64,000 nucleotides of DNA from Phascolomyces articulosus (lineage: Eukaryota > Mucoromycota > Mucoromycetes > Mucorales > Lichtheimiaceae): assembly GCA_025677815.1 (NCBI GenBank), contig JAIXMP010000054.1, forward strand, positions 1-64,000, given 5' to 3'. Within the stretch, counting starts at the first letter, position 1; each line of letters begins with the position of its first letter. This document shows positions 11,892 to 23,211 of this stretch, in pieces. The notes under the pieces are model-generated. The model had not been told where the DNA came from and did no database searches. It saw only the letters and a list, made by a program, of their open reading frames with translations. A program made the position numbers and the translations under genes.

Positions 11892-12142
11892 CTCAAAAAA
11901 AAAGAAGCTAATCTATTGTGCGGGAGGGGGGAACTTTGCTAAATAATCAAATGTCACTTGATCCGGTTTAAAGTCGGGGAGAAAATAAAAGAGTTGACAA
12001 GGTATAATTTATTTATTATTTCGTTATAACATATACATATACATACATACACATACATCTTCTTGCCCATGATTTTATGTATTGAATTGAAGGTATATAT
12101 ATTTATCATAATAATAATAATAATAGACCAAGAGCGTGTATT

Positions 12143-12866
12143 TTATAAACGAGATTCAAAATAAGGAGCAGCGTTACTTAGACGTGACATGTAGAAGTAA
12201 ACATATTTGTCAGTATTATCCATATCATCTTGTCCATTAAAATCCGCTATACCAAGGATTGTATTTTCATCCACATATCGATAATATTCAAATAAGGGTG
12301 CTCGATCATATTCAAGAGCTGCCGTAGTTATACCTCGATGTGAAATATTTTTTATCTATGACATAGCACAAATTTAAGTTTATAATATTAATAATGTAGA
12401 TCCCAATACTAGGCAGAATCTTTCAGAAGTAATACCTTTGCATAGCCCCAAAAATTACTTGATATACGTTCACCTTGTTCGTTTAATACAATGACAGGTT
12501 CGACTTTGTCCAATGAACTAAACTTCTTCCCTACAAGCTTAACCTTTTTTACCAATTGACTATAGATAGAATTCGTATCAATCAATCCATATTTCCATTC
12601 TCCTAATAAAGATATCGCTTCAACAGGCTTGAGTTTGTTATAGATTTTCTCTATTTCAACTGCTTTAAATTGTTCTTGAGTTTGAGTTCGCTTGATCAAT
12701 TGAATACATTGATCTTCTCTGGATGGTATTGACAAAAAAAAGAGTAATGGCGATAAATAATAAGCCATAATAATGTATATGTCATATAAGTCTTATAGTA
12801 TCTCTAAAAGAATTACGTATTTATTTTTCAAACTTACGGTTTTTTGAACAAAGATAATGATTTCAT
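12143..12866 (-). CDS. GXWXG + DUF4334 domain protein, three exons
   Basis: Minus-strand exons 12838-12866 (MKSLSLFKKP), 12436-12718, 12143-12355. Splice phases close to give 174 aa. The middle part carries the GXWXG region as EAISLLGEWKYGL. It is followed by WGYAKV and a DUF4334-like tail containing TAALEYDRAPLFEYYRYVDE and TILGIADFNG, which matches the family order (short beta-rich protein, biochemical role unknown). The core motif reads G-E-W-K-Y-G rather than G-x-W-x-G. A start inside exon 2 (12768) is possible, but the tiny first exon has a perfect GTAAGT donor and the correct phase. Confidence 0.82.
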
Positions 12867-13542
12867 TGTAGTAAAAGTGTTGTTTAGGAAATGAAAGTGG
12901 ATTTTTTTTATTGTAAACTCTTGACTTTTTATAGTCTTTTGAAAACTTGGGGGAGAGGGCGTTTTAGCCGTAAAGAGTAGGAAAGGGATATAAAATTGCA
13001 CTTTTTCACAGGTACATGTAGCACCATGCAAAAACAACAACAATGATCTTGTGCTATAAATAGGTGAAAGAGAGAGGGTTAAAAATTACAACTTTAGTAT
13101 CTTATCTTACTCCTTGGATGCATTTTTTTTGGGCCATGTTCATAGTAATGCACCATATAGATTGTTAACGTACATGTTAAAGTAATAAAATGATTTCATT
13201 GTGCTGATCGATATTACTGCTATGGTAACAAAACTATCCACCGTGGGAAGAAGCAGTTATCATTGTTCACGATAATATGTTATGTATACTATATACAAAG
13301 TAGGGGTTGGGCTTATAACCCTCCCTAAAATGAATCTTTTGTTGTGTGTGTGTGTATATCTATGGTTGCTTCACATATGCCATCTTTTTGATTGAGAAAT
13401 TTTTTTATGTATTTTGATAGCGGCTATCCTTGAGAATATTCACATAACAATATCAATTAGTAAAAGTAAATATATAATAATATACGAAAAAAAAACAAGT
13501 ACCATTAAACCTACTCTTCTTTTCCATGGTTCTTAATTACAG
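12867..13542. other. Intergenic
   Basis: Upstream region of the DUF4334 gene; GT repeat at about 13339-13356. No gene seen. Confidence 0.55.
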
Positions 13543-13736
13543 ATAGGTTCAGTGATGTCTATGACTTTTATATAAATGAGGCAAGTCAATGTGTATTTGT
13601 AGAAGGATTATCATCCATAGAGCAGTATGACCAAGGTAATCCTATAGTAGTGCCGCAAACTTACAAATCAGGAATGCTATATTTCAAAGCAATTAACACT
13701 TTCTACACAATTACAATCATTTTATTTTGTGAATAA
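13543..13736 (+). pseudogene. Orphan coding-like exon, unknown
   Basis: After a good acceptor (TTAATTACAG) a frame reads RFSDVYDFYINEASQCVFVE, then GLSSIEQYDQGNPIVVPQTY, and stops at 13734-13736. No matching upstream exon with an ATG was found. It looks like a terminal exon left behind by gene decay or rearrangement. No family recognised. Confidence 0.3.
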
Positions 13737-14275
13737 TATGACATAATAAACGATTCCTGACCCAATTCGTGTTTGGTTTTTTATTTCTCAATTGAATAAT
13801 AAAAGAGAAAGGTTGTCAACAATTGATGATGAGTATATCATCACTGGATTTTCATATATTTATATATAATAAAATTATTTATAAGTTTCACTGATCTATA
13901 CTTACTCACAAGTATGCTGTCATAAATTTAAAGCATGTTTTATTAGAGAGAAAGATCCAAAATCCTGGGTTAAACCCAGATTATATTAGTAAATTGCTGT
14001 ACAAGTGTAATAACCAATTGATTATAATAAATATGCCATTTCACTTGCTGCATTGTGTAATTTTCAAAATATCGCCGTACATTGCCACTGCTGTCAAAAA
14101 AAATTAATAGCAATGATCACCATGATATTTATTGCCAATGAAGTTAATATTTGTAAACGTTTCGCGTAGTAAGGGTAGCCAACAAATTATAAACTGTTCA
14201 AGTTGCTTTTGAAATTTTTCTTCTATGATTCCATGAGAACCGAGCTTATTTATTCAATATTTTACATTTCATTGA

Positions 14276-14327
<52 letters not shown>

Positions 14328-16219
14328 TATAATATTCTCATCGTTACGATATATATTCTATCAAGCACACATAATATACTTTGCTGATTTCGGGATTACA
14401 CAAAGGCAAAGCCCAAGTCCATTAACTAACTAAGGCAATGCTCAGACTTTAAATTTAAAAAGGAAACTAGCTTGAGCAATAATAGTATTCCTGGTACAAT
14501 GTGACTATGAAATTCTTTTTTTTAAAAAAAGGATTGTTCATACATATTGAGACATTTACCTTTTAAGAATCAATTTTATACTGTGGCAAAAAATACATGG
14601 TACGATTCAATCTTCAAAAAAAAGTTTTCTTTTTTAAAAATGACAACCTTAACTTGCCTATTTAGTCGATGTGCTTTTTTTATTATTAAAAAAGAAATAA
14701 AGAAAAAAAAAGCCCATTGTATTCACCAAACATGCATTCGCCACGATCATCTATTTAAACCTGTTGCATAAATATATATCTTGACCCCAGGTCCGAATTC
14801 CCTCCCTTCTGATTTAATTATTAGTTATTGAAATACAGGTGGAATGTTGTTAACTGTGGTTTTTTTTTCTTAATTTCATGACGTATAGATAGTATTTTCA
14901 CGATCAACATACCTTCTGTTTATAAATATTATATTTATATAATTATGATTATCAGTTCTTGAAGCCTGCTTATTATTTTGCTTCTATAGATAAATATTCA
15001 AGCTTGCTGATCAAAGTTCAAGTTAAAAACCAGCCATCAACAATTCAATGTTTATGGCGATGTCTAAATAAACTTCATCCAATTACTATCATACGTACTA
15101 GCAGAATCCTAACACTTACTATATGCTCATATTTTCATCAAAGGTATATTATAAATTCCATATTCTCACCACAGAATTTCACATTCATTACTACTAGGAG
15201 TATTGATTACTTCCACCATCAAATTGTTTAGTTTACGCGCGTTTTAAGACTTGTTTTGCTACTTCATTTTTTTTTTAAGAAAAAAAAGTCATACGTATAA
15301 CAATATTGTATACACTCTTTGTCGTTGGAGGCACAACTTTTAATATATCTGATTCCTTTCCTTCTACTTATTCATAGTTACAGTGTGATATATAAATGCA
15401 ATTTGGTTATCTCTATCAATAAGTTTACTTCTAAAAAAAAAAGAACTCAATGGTTGTTACCATAATAGATATTTGTTCAAACAAAAAATAAATCAGGAGG
15501 ATGTGTCAAATAATATTTCTGCATAAGCAATAGATAGTAGACCCCCTTTGCTAGATCCCAATGATGTTTGATTATCTATCCTAAGATTCCTCGCATTTAG
15601 TTAGGCTCTAATAACTATCAATATAACACTATCAACCCATTCATATGCTTTTTCTGTGCTGACCGGAAAAATTAATATACTTCAAATTTCATAAAGAAAA
15701 GGATACGATATGATTATTGCAATGTAACCTCTTTTATAAAAAGAAAAAAGCACATGTTTATCAAAAGATTTTGGATAATATTAATTGACAAATCCAGGTA
15801 AATTATCTATTTTATTGATATTTCGCACCATTGCATGTTTGATTTTGCGTTAGACATAATACAATTTCGGCGAAGTTAAAAAAAATCAAGGGGCGAAATA
15901 TCACAGAAATGATTCATATGGGTATTTCAACAGATAATTCTTATCTATTGGTGAATGGGATCAAAACAACATCTTATCGCTATCAAGATAGCTGTAATAT
16001 TAGCGATTGGTAATGATTTACATATAACATCTTATCATTATCATATTCAGGTCCTATCTTATCTATTATGTGCTTTCCCCACACTCTTTTTTTTATGGTG
16101 AAAAAAAAAATTTTTTTTGCTAGACTTTCAATTTTTTTGCTGGAGTTCCTGTCATTTAACCTAAAAACAAATGATTATTTTCTCCGACAGCTTCAACTTA
16201 AAAGTATAGAAGTTAAATA
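13737..16219. other. Intergenic, no supported gene
   Basis: 2.5 kb of AT-rich sequence with homopolymers and a TTA microsatellite. A few open frames of 70-90 codons have no coding character. Confidence 0.5.
14276..14328 (+). repeat. (TTA)n microsatellite
   Basis: About 17 perfect TTA units. Confidence 0.95.
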
Positions 16220-16485
16220 TTGGATTTTTCCTATTACTTCGCGTCCCCCCATTTTTACTTTCGCGGGATCTGAATTTCAATTTCGCTGATGGTAATTTTC
16301 GAATTTGCGTATCATGAATTTACACTTTCGCCCACAGAATAATTTCAGTTTCGCGTTTTTGGATTTTCACATTTGCGTCCCAATATTTTTATATTTGCGT
16401 CCCAATATTTTTATATTTGCGTCTCAATATTTTTATATTTGCGTCTCAATATTATAATGTTTGCGTCCTAGTTATTATATTTGAC
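16220..16485 (+). repeat. Left terminal inverted repeat with five 22-bp subterminal units
   Basis: The TIR outer part is unique sequence rich in TTTCGC/TTTGCG. From about 16375 to 16469 there are five GCGTC(C/T) units, 22 bp apart, ending GCGTCCTAG. The left copy is about 21-22 bp longer than the right copy, which has four units. The repeats may be transposase or AT-hook binding sites (inference). Confidence 0.88.
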
Positions 16486-16690
16486 CAATAAAACACAAAG
16501 TATCGCTTCATAAAATGTCTCTATTTAATGTTGACGGAACGGACGAAGTCTTGCTTTTGGGAAAGTACTGTTTTCATATTTGCCAAGAAATTCTTGCGAC
16601 TAAGTATAAATATTAAGTAGTTTGTATCTATCACTATAAATCTGACAGCAACACCATTTACTCCTCCCAAAAAAAACATTTTCTATAGTT

Positions 16691-18347
16691 ATGTATCCTT
16701 CGTATACTCCACTGTTATGTACAGACGAAAATATGGAAGGCATTCAGTATAATGGAGTACTGCCATTTGACAATGACGACTTTCTCGATTCCAATAAAGT
16801 GGAGCAAACCAAAGAAGAAAAAGAAGCTGAAGATATCGAAGCGATGGAAGAAGTAATTGATGCCGCTGATCCTTACCAAATTGTAATTGCAGAATTGGAC
16901 ATGGGAAAGGATAGTATACGCTCACTTGTAACAATGGCGAGAACAGCGAATGAAACTGAAAAAGTAAGTGATATCAAATTGTTCTATATTAACCTGTGGT
17001 TGACTTTAAGTATTCATATATATAGCATGAAGTATCTGAAGTATCCGAATTCGATGATACAAGTAAAGTTCAAGCAAGTGATAGACAAGAAGATTCATTT
17101 ACATCGTTGCAGGATGGTTCAAATAGTTCATTACAACAAGCCATTAAGAAAAAGAGAGGAAGACCACGCAAACATCCAAAGAAAGAAGTTCAAAATTCAA
17201 GAGGTATGTGGATTTCGTTTTTCTTCTTAAATAACCGTTATATCTAATAGCAAGTTTGATTTCTATTACAGGAAAATATAGAAAATACGATGATAAGTTT
17301 ATTATAATGGTTATTGACCTCATACAAAATGTTACATTGAATTGTGCTGAAGCTGCAAGAATTGTACGTATGCCAGAACGCACTGCACAAGATTATTTTA
17401 GACGCTTTCGAGATGGTGAAGAATATTTGCCTAGCCAAAGAAACAAAAATGTCAAAGGCCCCAAACCGATGCTCATGCAAGAGCATACCAGGGTGCTTCA
17501 AGAATTTTATGATGATAATGCTACGGCTACTATTAAAGAGGCGCAGGAAATGCTATGGAACAAGTTCAAGATAGCTATTACTCAAAGTGGCCTTCACAAA
17601 CATTTGGTGACCAAGTGTGGTTTGACTATGAAAAAACTTGAAAAAATATCCCAAGCTCGTAACTCTGAAAAAACAATTACTGCCCGAATGCAATGGGTTT
17701 TAAATATAGAAAAAGAAAATATCGATTTTGAAAGCTGTGTGTTTATAGATGAAGCTGGATTCAATTTTCATATGCAACGTACATTTGGTCGGTCAAAATG
17801 TGGTACTCCTTCTAAAGCAGTTGTTTCAAATAATCGAGGTGTGAATGTTACAATTCTGAGTGCTATTGCTAGAGAAGGACTGGTGAACTTGTCTTTAAGA
17901 AGTCTCCAAGCTGTAGTTGGATCAAAGAAACGAAAGTTGGATGGTGGAGAGGAACGTATTGTTTCTAAAATTGGAACAAGAACGCAGCACTTCCTGGATT
18001 TTTTGGACTTAGTAATGGATGCACTTGACAAAAACAACTTGTATGGAAAAACTCTTGTAATGGATAATGCAAGAATTCATCATGGGAATTTGGTACGTGA
18101 GGCAGCTAAAGGTAGAGGATATGATATTTTATATCTTCCACCATATTCACCATTTTTAAATCCCATTGAACTTTTCTGGTCGAAACTGAAATCTGGTGTA
18201 AGGCGCGAGCTTTTAACCAAAGATGACACATTGACACCACGCATTATCGAATCTGCCAAGCATATAACAGGTAAAGACTGCCAGGGTTGGATATTGCACT
18301 CGAAATCATTTTTTCCACGATGTCTTTTGGAGGAGGAGAAGTTGTAG
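16691..18347 (+). CDS. AT-hook DDE transposase (DD34E), three exons
   Basis: Exons 16691-16963, 17026-17203, 17272-18347; all phases close to 508 aa. Exon 1 is acidic. Exon 2 ends in an AT-hook, KKKRGRPRKHPKK (about residues 132-144). Exon 3 starts with a helix-turn-helix region (NCAEAARIVRMPERTAQDYF, about 170-195) and continues into a DDE_3-type catalytic core: FIDEAGF (D310), VMDNARIHH (D415) and YLPPYSPFLNPIELFW (E450). There are 34 residues between the last two acids. It would cut and paste the element through its TIRs at TA sites. All catalytic residues are present. TATA-like motifs lie at about 16603 and 16631, just upstream. An alternative start is ATG 16733. Confidence 0.93.
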
Positions 18348-18422
18348 CTTTTTTTTGTTTAATATATAATTATAATTATCTGTTTTTGAAGCTAAATCAT
18401 GTACAATTGAAAAGAATAAACT

Positions 18423-18666
18423 GTCAAAAAAATAACTAGGACGCAAATATAAAAATATTGGGACGCAAATATAAAAATACTGGAACGCGAAAATAAAAAA
18501 AAATGGGACGCAAATGTGAAAATCCAAAAACGCGAAACTGAAATTATTCTGTGGGCGAAAGTGTAAATTCATGATACGCAAATTCGAAAATTACCATCAG
18601 CGAAATTGAAATTCAGATCCCGCGAAAGTAAAAATGGGGGGACGCGAAGTAATAGGAAAAATCCAA
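18423..18666 (-). repeat. Right terminal inverted repeat
   Basis: Reverse complement of the left end. It matches through the outer 163 bp or so, then carries four (not five) subterminal GCGT units, one variant (GCGTTCC), and the same inner GCGTCCTAGTTATT boundary. Confidence 0.9.
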
Positions 18667-18668
18667 TA

Positions 18669-19699
18669 TGCTGAACTATCACCCAGACCCATTCTTATTG
18701 ATGGGTAGCATAACATGCAAAGAACAATGGCAAGCTGATTAATAAAAGAAACCAATGAATTCTACTAAATGTACAATCCGAAGTTATAACGCGGGGATTT
18801 TTTGGAATGGTGTATAATTAATAGAAGCTCAAAGAAGACATCCATGGCGGATGAAATGCCGCACCTTATTCTAGTAGTACAAAAAATATTTTTTAATGGT
18901 GATCAAGTCAGAAACTGAATAGAGCAACGAAAAAAAAGTTGTATGGAATTCAATATAAATATTCCCCACAAAAGGTATTAATAGTGTATAAAGATTCATC
19001 ATGAATGGGTACGGTATTCTAGTTACCAAAATATGATCATTATCATTATCATCGTATCAATCTCACTTTAGCTTATATCATGATAGCTATAATGCAATTG
19101 ATTCTTGTCTTTACTTTTTTTTTATAAGGATATAATGGATTATAAACCTGGAATTGATTTACATGATGGTTACTAAATACATCTTGAACCTCGTGAAAAA
19201 ATATGATATATATTTGCAACAAGATTAGGATGGCAAGCTGAATGCCTATATTTTTTACATCAAAAATTGGGTCTAGAAATTCGGAGAAGGTTTTGCCACG
19301 CGAATTGTTTCACGACAAATCCCAAAACTGAAATGAAGGATGGAACGTGCATGCGCCTTAATCTTTAAGTAATATTACCTTAAGCGAAAGTTGTTGGGGT
19401 TATAGTAGTTTATCGATTACAAGAAGAATGCAACCCATTGTGATGATTTCTGTCATTATATATAAACAGGAATTATTCATAAACAAACACTAATTGTAGT
19501 GTCTGAAACATATTATCGACAAAAGGAGTTATTTCATGATACTAGTGTTTTTTGGGTATTAAAGATAATAGTTATATATACTTCTTTAACAATCAGTCAA
19601 CTCAGTCAAAAAAAAAAACATCGGCAATAGAATTTTTGTTTCTTCCATACAGCGCTCTCTAATTTACCTATTTTGTTATATTATACTTCTTACAAGATC
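18669..19699. other. Intergenic with one decayed ORF
   Basis: AT-rich. Only the broken frame at 19135-19370 has coding character. Confidence 0.5.
19135..19370 (+). pseudogene. Decayed ORF remnant
   Basis: From ATG 19135 one frame reads MDYKPGIDLHDGY-stop-IHLEPREKI-stop, then YIFATRLGWQAECLYFLHQK and CFTTNPKTEMKDGTCMRL. Two early stops interrupt an otherwise coding-like frame. Family unknown. Confidence 0.3.
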
Positions 19700-19792
19700 A
19701 ATGGTAATCGGGTCACCAATCTCTAGGTTAATCTGGTGTAACATGGTTCGTCCTGGAATGGAGTTACCCTGAGCGTCAACCTCTTGAACCTT
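19700..19792 (-). pseudogene. Isolated coding exon, unknown
   Basis: On the minus strand a 93-bp segment is bounded by a perfect acceptor (TTTTTTAAG) and donor (GTAAGAAG). It encodes VQEVDAQGNSIPGRTMLHQ followed by INLEIGDPITIDL. No partner exons were found on either side. It is either a relic or an exon of a gene I cannot assemble. Confidence 0.35.
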
Positions 19793-19855
19793 AAAAAATA
19801 TACCCCATCAGGAATCATATGGAAGAAAAAAAAATGAATTGCGTTTTTGAACTGG

Positions 19856-19866
19856 TATATAAATAA
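19856..19866 (+). promoter_or_regulatory. TATA box of the first 7TM gene
   Basis: TATATAAATAA, 129 bases upstream of ATG 19995, with a long T run between. A near-identical TATA box precedes the paralogue at 23212. Confidence 0.5.
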
Positions 19867-19994
19867 AGGTTTGATCGACAAGTTTTTTTTTTTTTTTTGT
19901 GTTTGAATTACCGTATTGCATCTTCATTCTTCTTTTCTTTTATCACATCATCTACCACTTTCATAAAGTATATTCATAATACATCATCATCATC

Positions 19995-20825
19995 ATGCCT
20001 ACTCCTACTGATTTTGCCTATGGCACTTCCATCCCAATCATCGTGTTTGCTGCGATTTCATCATTTGGTTCTATTTTCCAATTCATTCGCACACGTAAAT
20101 TCCCAATTCGTTACCTCTATATGCTTTTGGCTGCCAATGGTATGGTAATTGTCAAATGTTCAAATCTTGCTGGTACTACTCCTCAAGCAGCATTGGTCGC
20201 CATTTGGTTTGGCCGTGTCTATATTCCACTTCTCTACTCTGTCTTCTTTGATGCCTCCACAACCATGATTACTGCCTCATTTTCCAACAACAATCATGAT
20301 CAAGATGATGAAGGTGTCGCCGTACCAGCAGCAAAGGACGCTGACAGCTTGGAAAAATCAACCGCTGCACCCGAACTCAAGCCTTCCAAGATGTTGTTGC
20401 TTCCAGCTTATATAGCATCTTTCATTACTTACGTTTTGATTATTACCATCACTGTTGCTGTTGGTATGACCCTTCCAACTGCCAACAAGGGTGATATTGC
20501 TACTGCCAAGAGAATCACTGCTTTGGATGATTTCAACGTTTATAGTGGCTGGTCTTACGTTTTGCTTGCTATCATTCAACTTGCTATTGGATACAAGCAT
20601 CTTGGAAAAGCATTCATTACTTTGTCAATCTACTTCCTCACTCTTGCTATTCCCGGTATCGGTGGTACTATCTCTCAGGCTCTCTCCAAGACTGTAAGCG
20701 CCACTTATCCTTCCACTGGTGACATTATCAGCTTCGTCATGTTTGATCTTGTTAGTACCCTTGGACTTATCTATGCTTGCTGGTGGTGCTCTACCCGTTC
20801 ATGGACACCCTCTACAAAAGCTTAA
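19995..20825 (+). CDS. Seven-transmembrane protein, paralogue A of a local family
   Basis: Intronless, 276 aa. Seven hydrophobic segments can be placed at roughly residues 10-32, 37-58, 68-92, 133-160, 180-203, 209-232 and 244-265. The basic IRTRKFPIR turn between TM1 and TM2 suggests N-out topology. A charged 40-residue loop (NNNHDQDDEG, then AAKDADSLEKS) separates TM3 and TM4. Family hallmarks shared with the genes at 23212, 25506 and 46177 are GTSIPIIVF, FNVYSGWSYV and the C-terminal LIYACWWCSTRSW. It is GPCR-like in topology. I do not recognise it as Ste2/3, Pth11, RTA1 or opsin. Ligand and role unknown. Confidence 0.85.
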   Translation: MPTPTDFAYGTSIPIIVFAAISSFGSIFQFIRTRKFPIRYLYMLLAANGMVIVKCSNLAGTTPQAALVAIWFGRVYIPLLYSVFFDASTTMITASFSNNNHDQDDEGVAVPAAKDADSLEKSTAAPELKPSKMLLLPAYIASFITYVLIITITVAVGMTLPTANKGDIATAKRITALDDFNVYSGWSYVLLAIIQLAIGYKHLGKAFITLSIYFLTLAIPGIGGTISQALSKTVSATYPSTGDIISFVMFDLVSTLGLIYACWWCSTRSWTPSTKA

Positions 20826-21519
20826 ATTCTATAATTAATTCTTCCTTCCCATCATAAATCCAACAATAACCTCATCATTTTCATTATCCATTATCTACTA
20901 TCATTTCATTCTTATCATCATCGGTTCATCATGCCTATTACTACTATTATTACTACTATCATTACATCCATTTTTTTAAAAAAAAGTACAATTTATTAAT
21001 AGACTTATTATATAATAAACTTTTTCATTATTTTTTTTATAATATTTTCTTTGCAAACAAGAGGAGAGGTTAAAGAATTGGAAGTCGTGGAAGAAAAAAA
21101 GCAATGGTTCTCTATCTGTAAGGGTATCTAATATATTATTAAGAGATTTGCACTCGATTGGAAATAGCTTTGTGGCTACTTCGAATAAGTTGTATTTTTA
21201 ATATCAGCTCACAATAATCTACATATTGATGTAGAAATGCTCAGACACATAATCTTTTCCTTAATGCTTCCACTCCCAGCGTCTAAACTTTGAGTTTAAC
21301 TAATATCATTACAACGGCTTTTTTAATCGACACATTGATAAGAGTGTCGCATTTGAAGGACTTGAAGAATTTAACTATCATTTAATGTTTTGAACTAGTA
21401 ACGTTCGTGGATTTTAAAACAGTATTGTAATAAGTATCACAGCTATATTTTCGCCTACATATATAACTCGTGTTATATATGCAGCATATTTTTTACCATT
21501 ATAAAAATTTATTCATCAT
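20826..21519. other. Intergenic 3' flank of 7TM gene A
   Basis: Pyrimidine and TCAT-rich 3' region, then AT-rich sequence. No gene seen. Confidence 0.55.
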
Positions 21520-21523
21520 ATAA

Positions 21524-21760
21524 TTCTTCATCAAAAGCAACAGAAGTAAGACGCTTTCTAGTAGTCGCAGGACTAAAAGTGCATTGGATGACAATTCACG
21601 CATCATCACCATCAACACCTAAAAATTATTCTTCTCCTTCGTCATCGGTACTGGTCTCGTATTCTCATTGTTCTCAACACTTTACAATACATCGTGAATT
21701 ACTAGGTTATCAAGAAATGTTCCATTTTTGGTGTGTTTTTTGTTGTTGTTGCGTGTTTAA
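21524..21760 (-). other. Possible minus-strand coding remnant, unresolved
   Basis: On the minus strand an acceptor-like ACTTTTAG precedes PATTRKRLTSVAFDEELYDE and a stop at about 21519-21524. Upstream, short coding-like pieces (ENNEN, STDDEGEE) lie in different frames and I could not join them. It may be the 3' end of a small acidic protein gene or a relic. Confidence 0.25.
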
Positions 21761-23107
21761 AGTTGTTAACCAACTGTTCGTGGTGGTTTATCCATCGATA
21801 AAGGTATTTTAATATGCTGTAAAAATATTCAATGTCATACAGTAGTGTTTATGAAAATGACATTGTTTGGAAATTTTTGGCAATATATACATTGCTGCAG
21901 GTGTGGAATAGGTATCGAGAATAATTGATCGATAAACATTGGGTAAGAAGGGCGGACATTAATAAACCTCATAAAAAAAGAGAGACAGAAAAACAGAGTG
22001 ATTAGTTAGCATCCATTACATTGTCATTTCCAAATGCTCACTTCTTCGCTTTCAAACACCATACACCTTCCTTTTCAAAATCCAGAGAGAACCATAAGCA
22101 ATTATGATGCAAGTAAAACGGAGGCCACAATACTGTAAAAAATAAGAAGAAGAAAAAACACGGAGTATATAATTATGATTACATCGATGTGGTTAAAAAA
22201 ACCCCATGTTCTTGTTGACACTATCATTGTCACTAATAATAGCATCAAAAATATATGAAAATGATGAACTGGAAACCGCAGCAGGTATTTGATAAAGAAG
22301 AGGTTTTTTTTTGACCTGCACAGCAACTACTACTCAAATAAATCAGTTAGGATCAGTCATTACTTGTAACTATAACTCAATATTAATATTCATGATTTGT
22401 TTTGTAAACACATTTATTTAAAATCAAAACCCACTACCTACCGTTATTACATATAAGTTTGATATATAATAAAATTACTTACGTAGCAGTACTACTACAT
22501 AGTTAATATTTATTCCAAAGCAGCTATTATGATAATAGCGATAGAAAATATAAATATTAAAAAAAGAAGCTGAGCAATAATCATGTTATTTCACCAAATC
22601 AGAGAACGTGAAACGAATTGAACATACTGGACGGTCTTTTTATCGTCATAACGTAGATGTATATACTATTGTGGTAATAAGAAGAATGCTAAGAAACGCC
22701 GTAGTACCTACCAAGTAGTACAAAAAAGCTTCATTTGTTTTTTTATCCCAGATCCACGAAAAAAAAAGAATGATTTTTACCATTGATGAATGGATACAAT
22801 GACCATAATAAATAAATATTAATCATTTTCCACCTATAATAGTATATCTTTTTAACACAACAAGATCAAAAAGAAAAAGATAGTAATCGACTATTATGCA
22901 TAACCATTTAATAACTTAAAAGACTTCAATGTAATTTTCATCATGTGTAAAAAATTCGTTGTTTATTATCTCAACGTACATTTAAAGCTCATTCTGCTAA
23001 GCAAGAGGAACTTCTTGAATCGAAAGAAATTCGGATAAAAATAAACTTTTCAAAAAGTATACGTACGGTAAAAAAAAGTCAGCTGGCATTTGCTTTTCAC
23101 ACCAATG
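21761..23107. other. Intergenic, no supported gene
   Basis: AT-rich sequence with hydrophobic chance frames only. Confidence 0.55.
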
Positions 23108-23118
23108 ATATATAAATA
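23108..23118 (+). promoter_or_regulatory. TATA box of the second 7TM gene
   Basis: ATATATAAATA, 94 bases upstream of ATG 23212. Same core as the TATA box of paralogue A. Confidence 0.5.
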
Positions 23119-23211
23119 TGATATATTCCTTCTTCATATTTTCAGTATCATTCTTTATTATCTTATATCTTTCAATAACTTATACAAATCAAAATCTATT
23201 TCCAAGCAATT

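Larger units (their letters stand above)
16220..18666 (+). mobile_element. IS630/Tc1/mariner-type DNA transposon, apparently complete, 2447 bp
   Basis: The element begins TTGGATTTTTCC and ends GGAAAAATCCAA, and is flanked on both sides by TA (16218-16219 and 18667-18668), the target duplication typical of Tc1/mariner elements. The terminal inverted repeats are about 230-250 bp. The outer 163 bp or so look identical between ends by eye. Internally there are tandem GCGTCYCAATATTTTTATATTT units. A single spliced gene (16691-18347) encodes a transposase without stops or frameshifts. Nearly identical ends plus an intact gene suggest recent activity. Confidence 0.93.
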
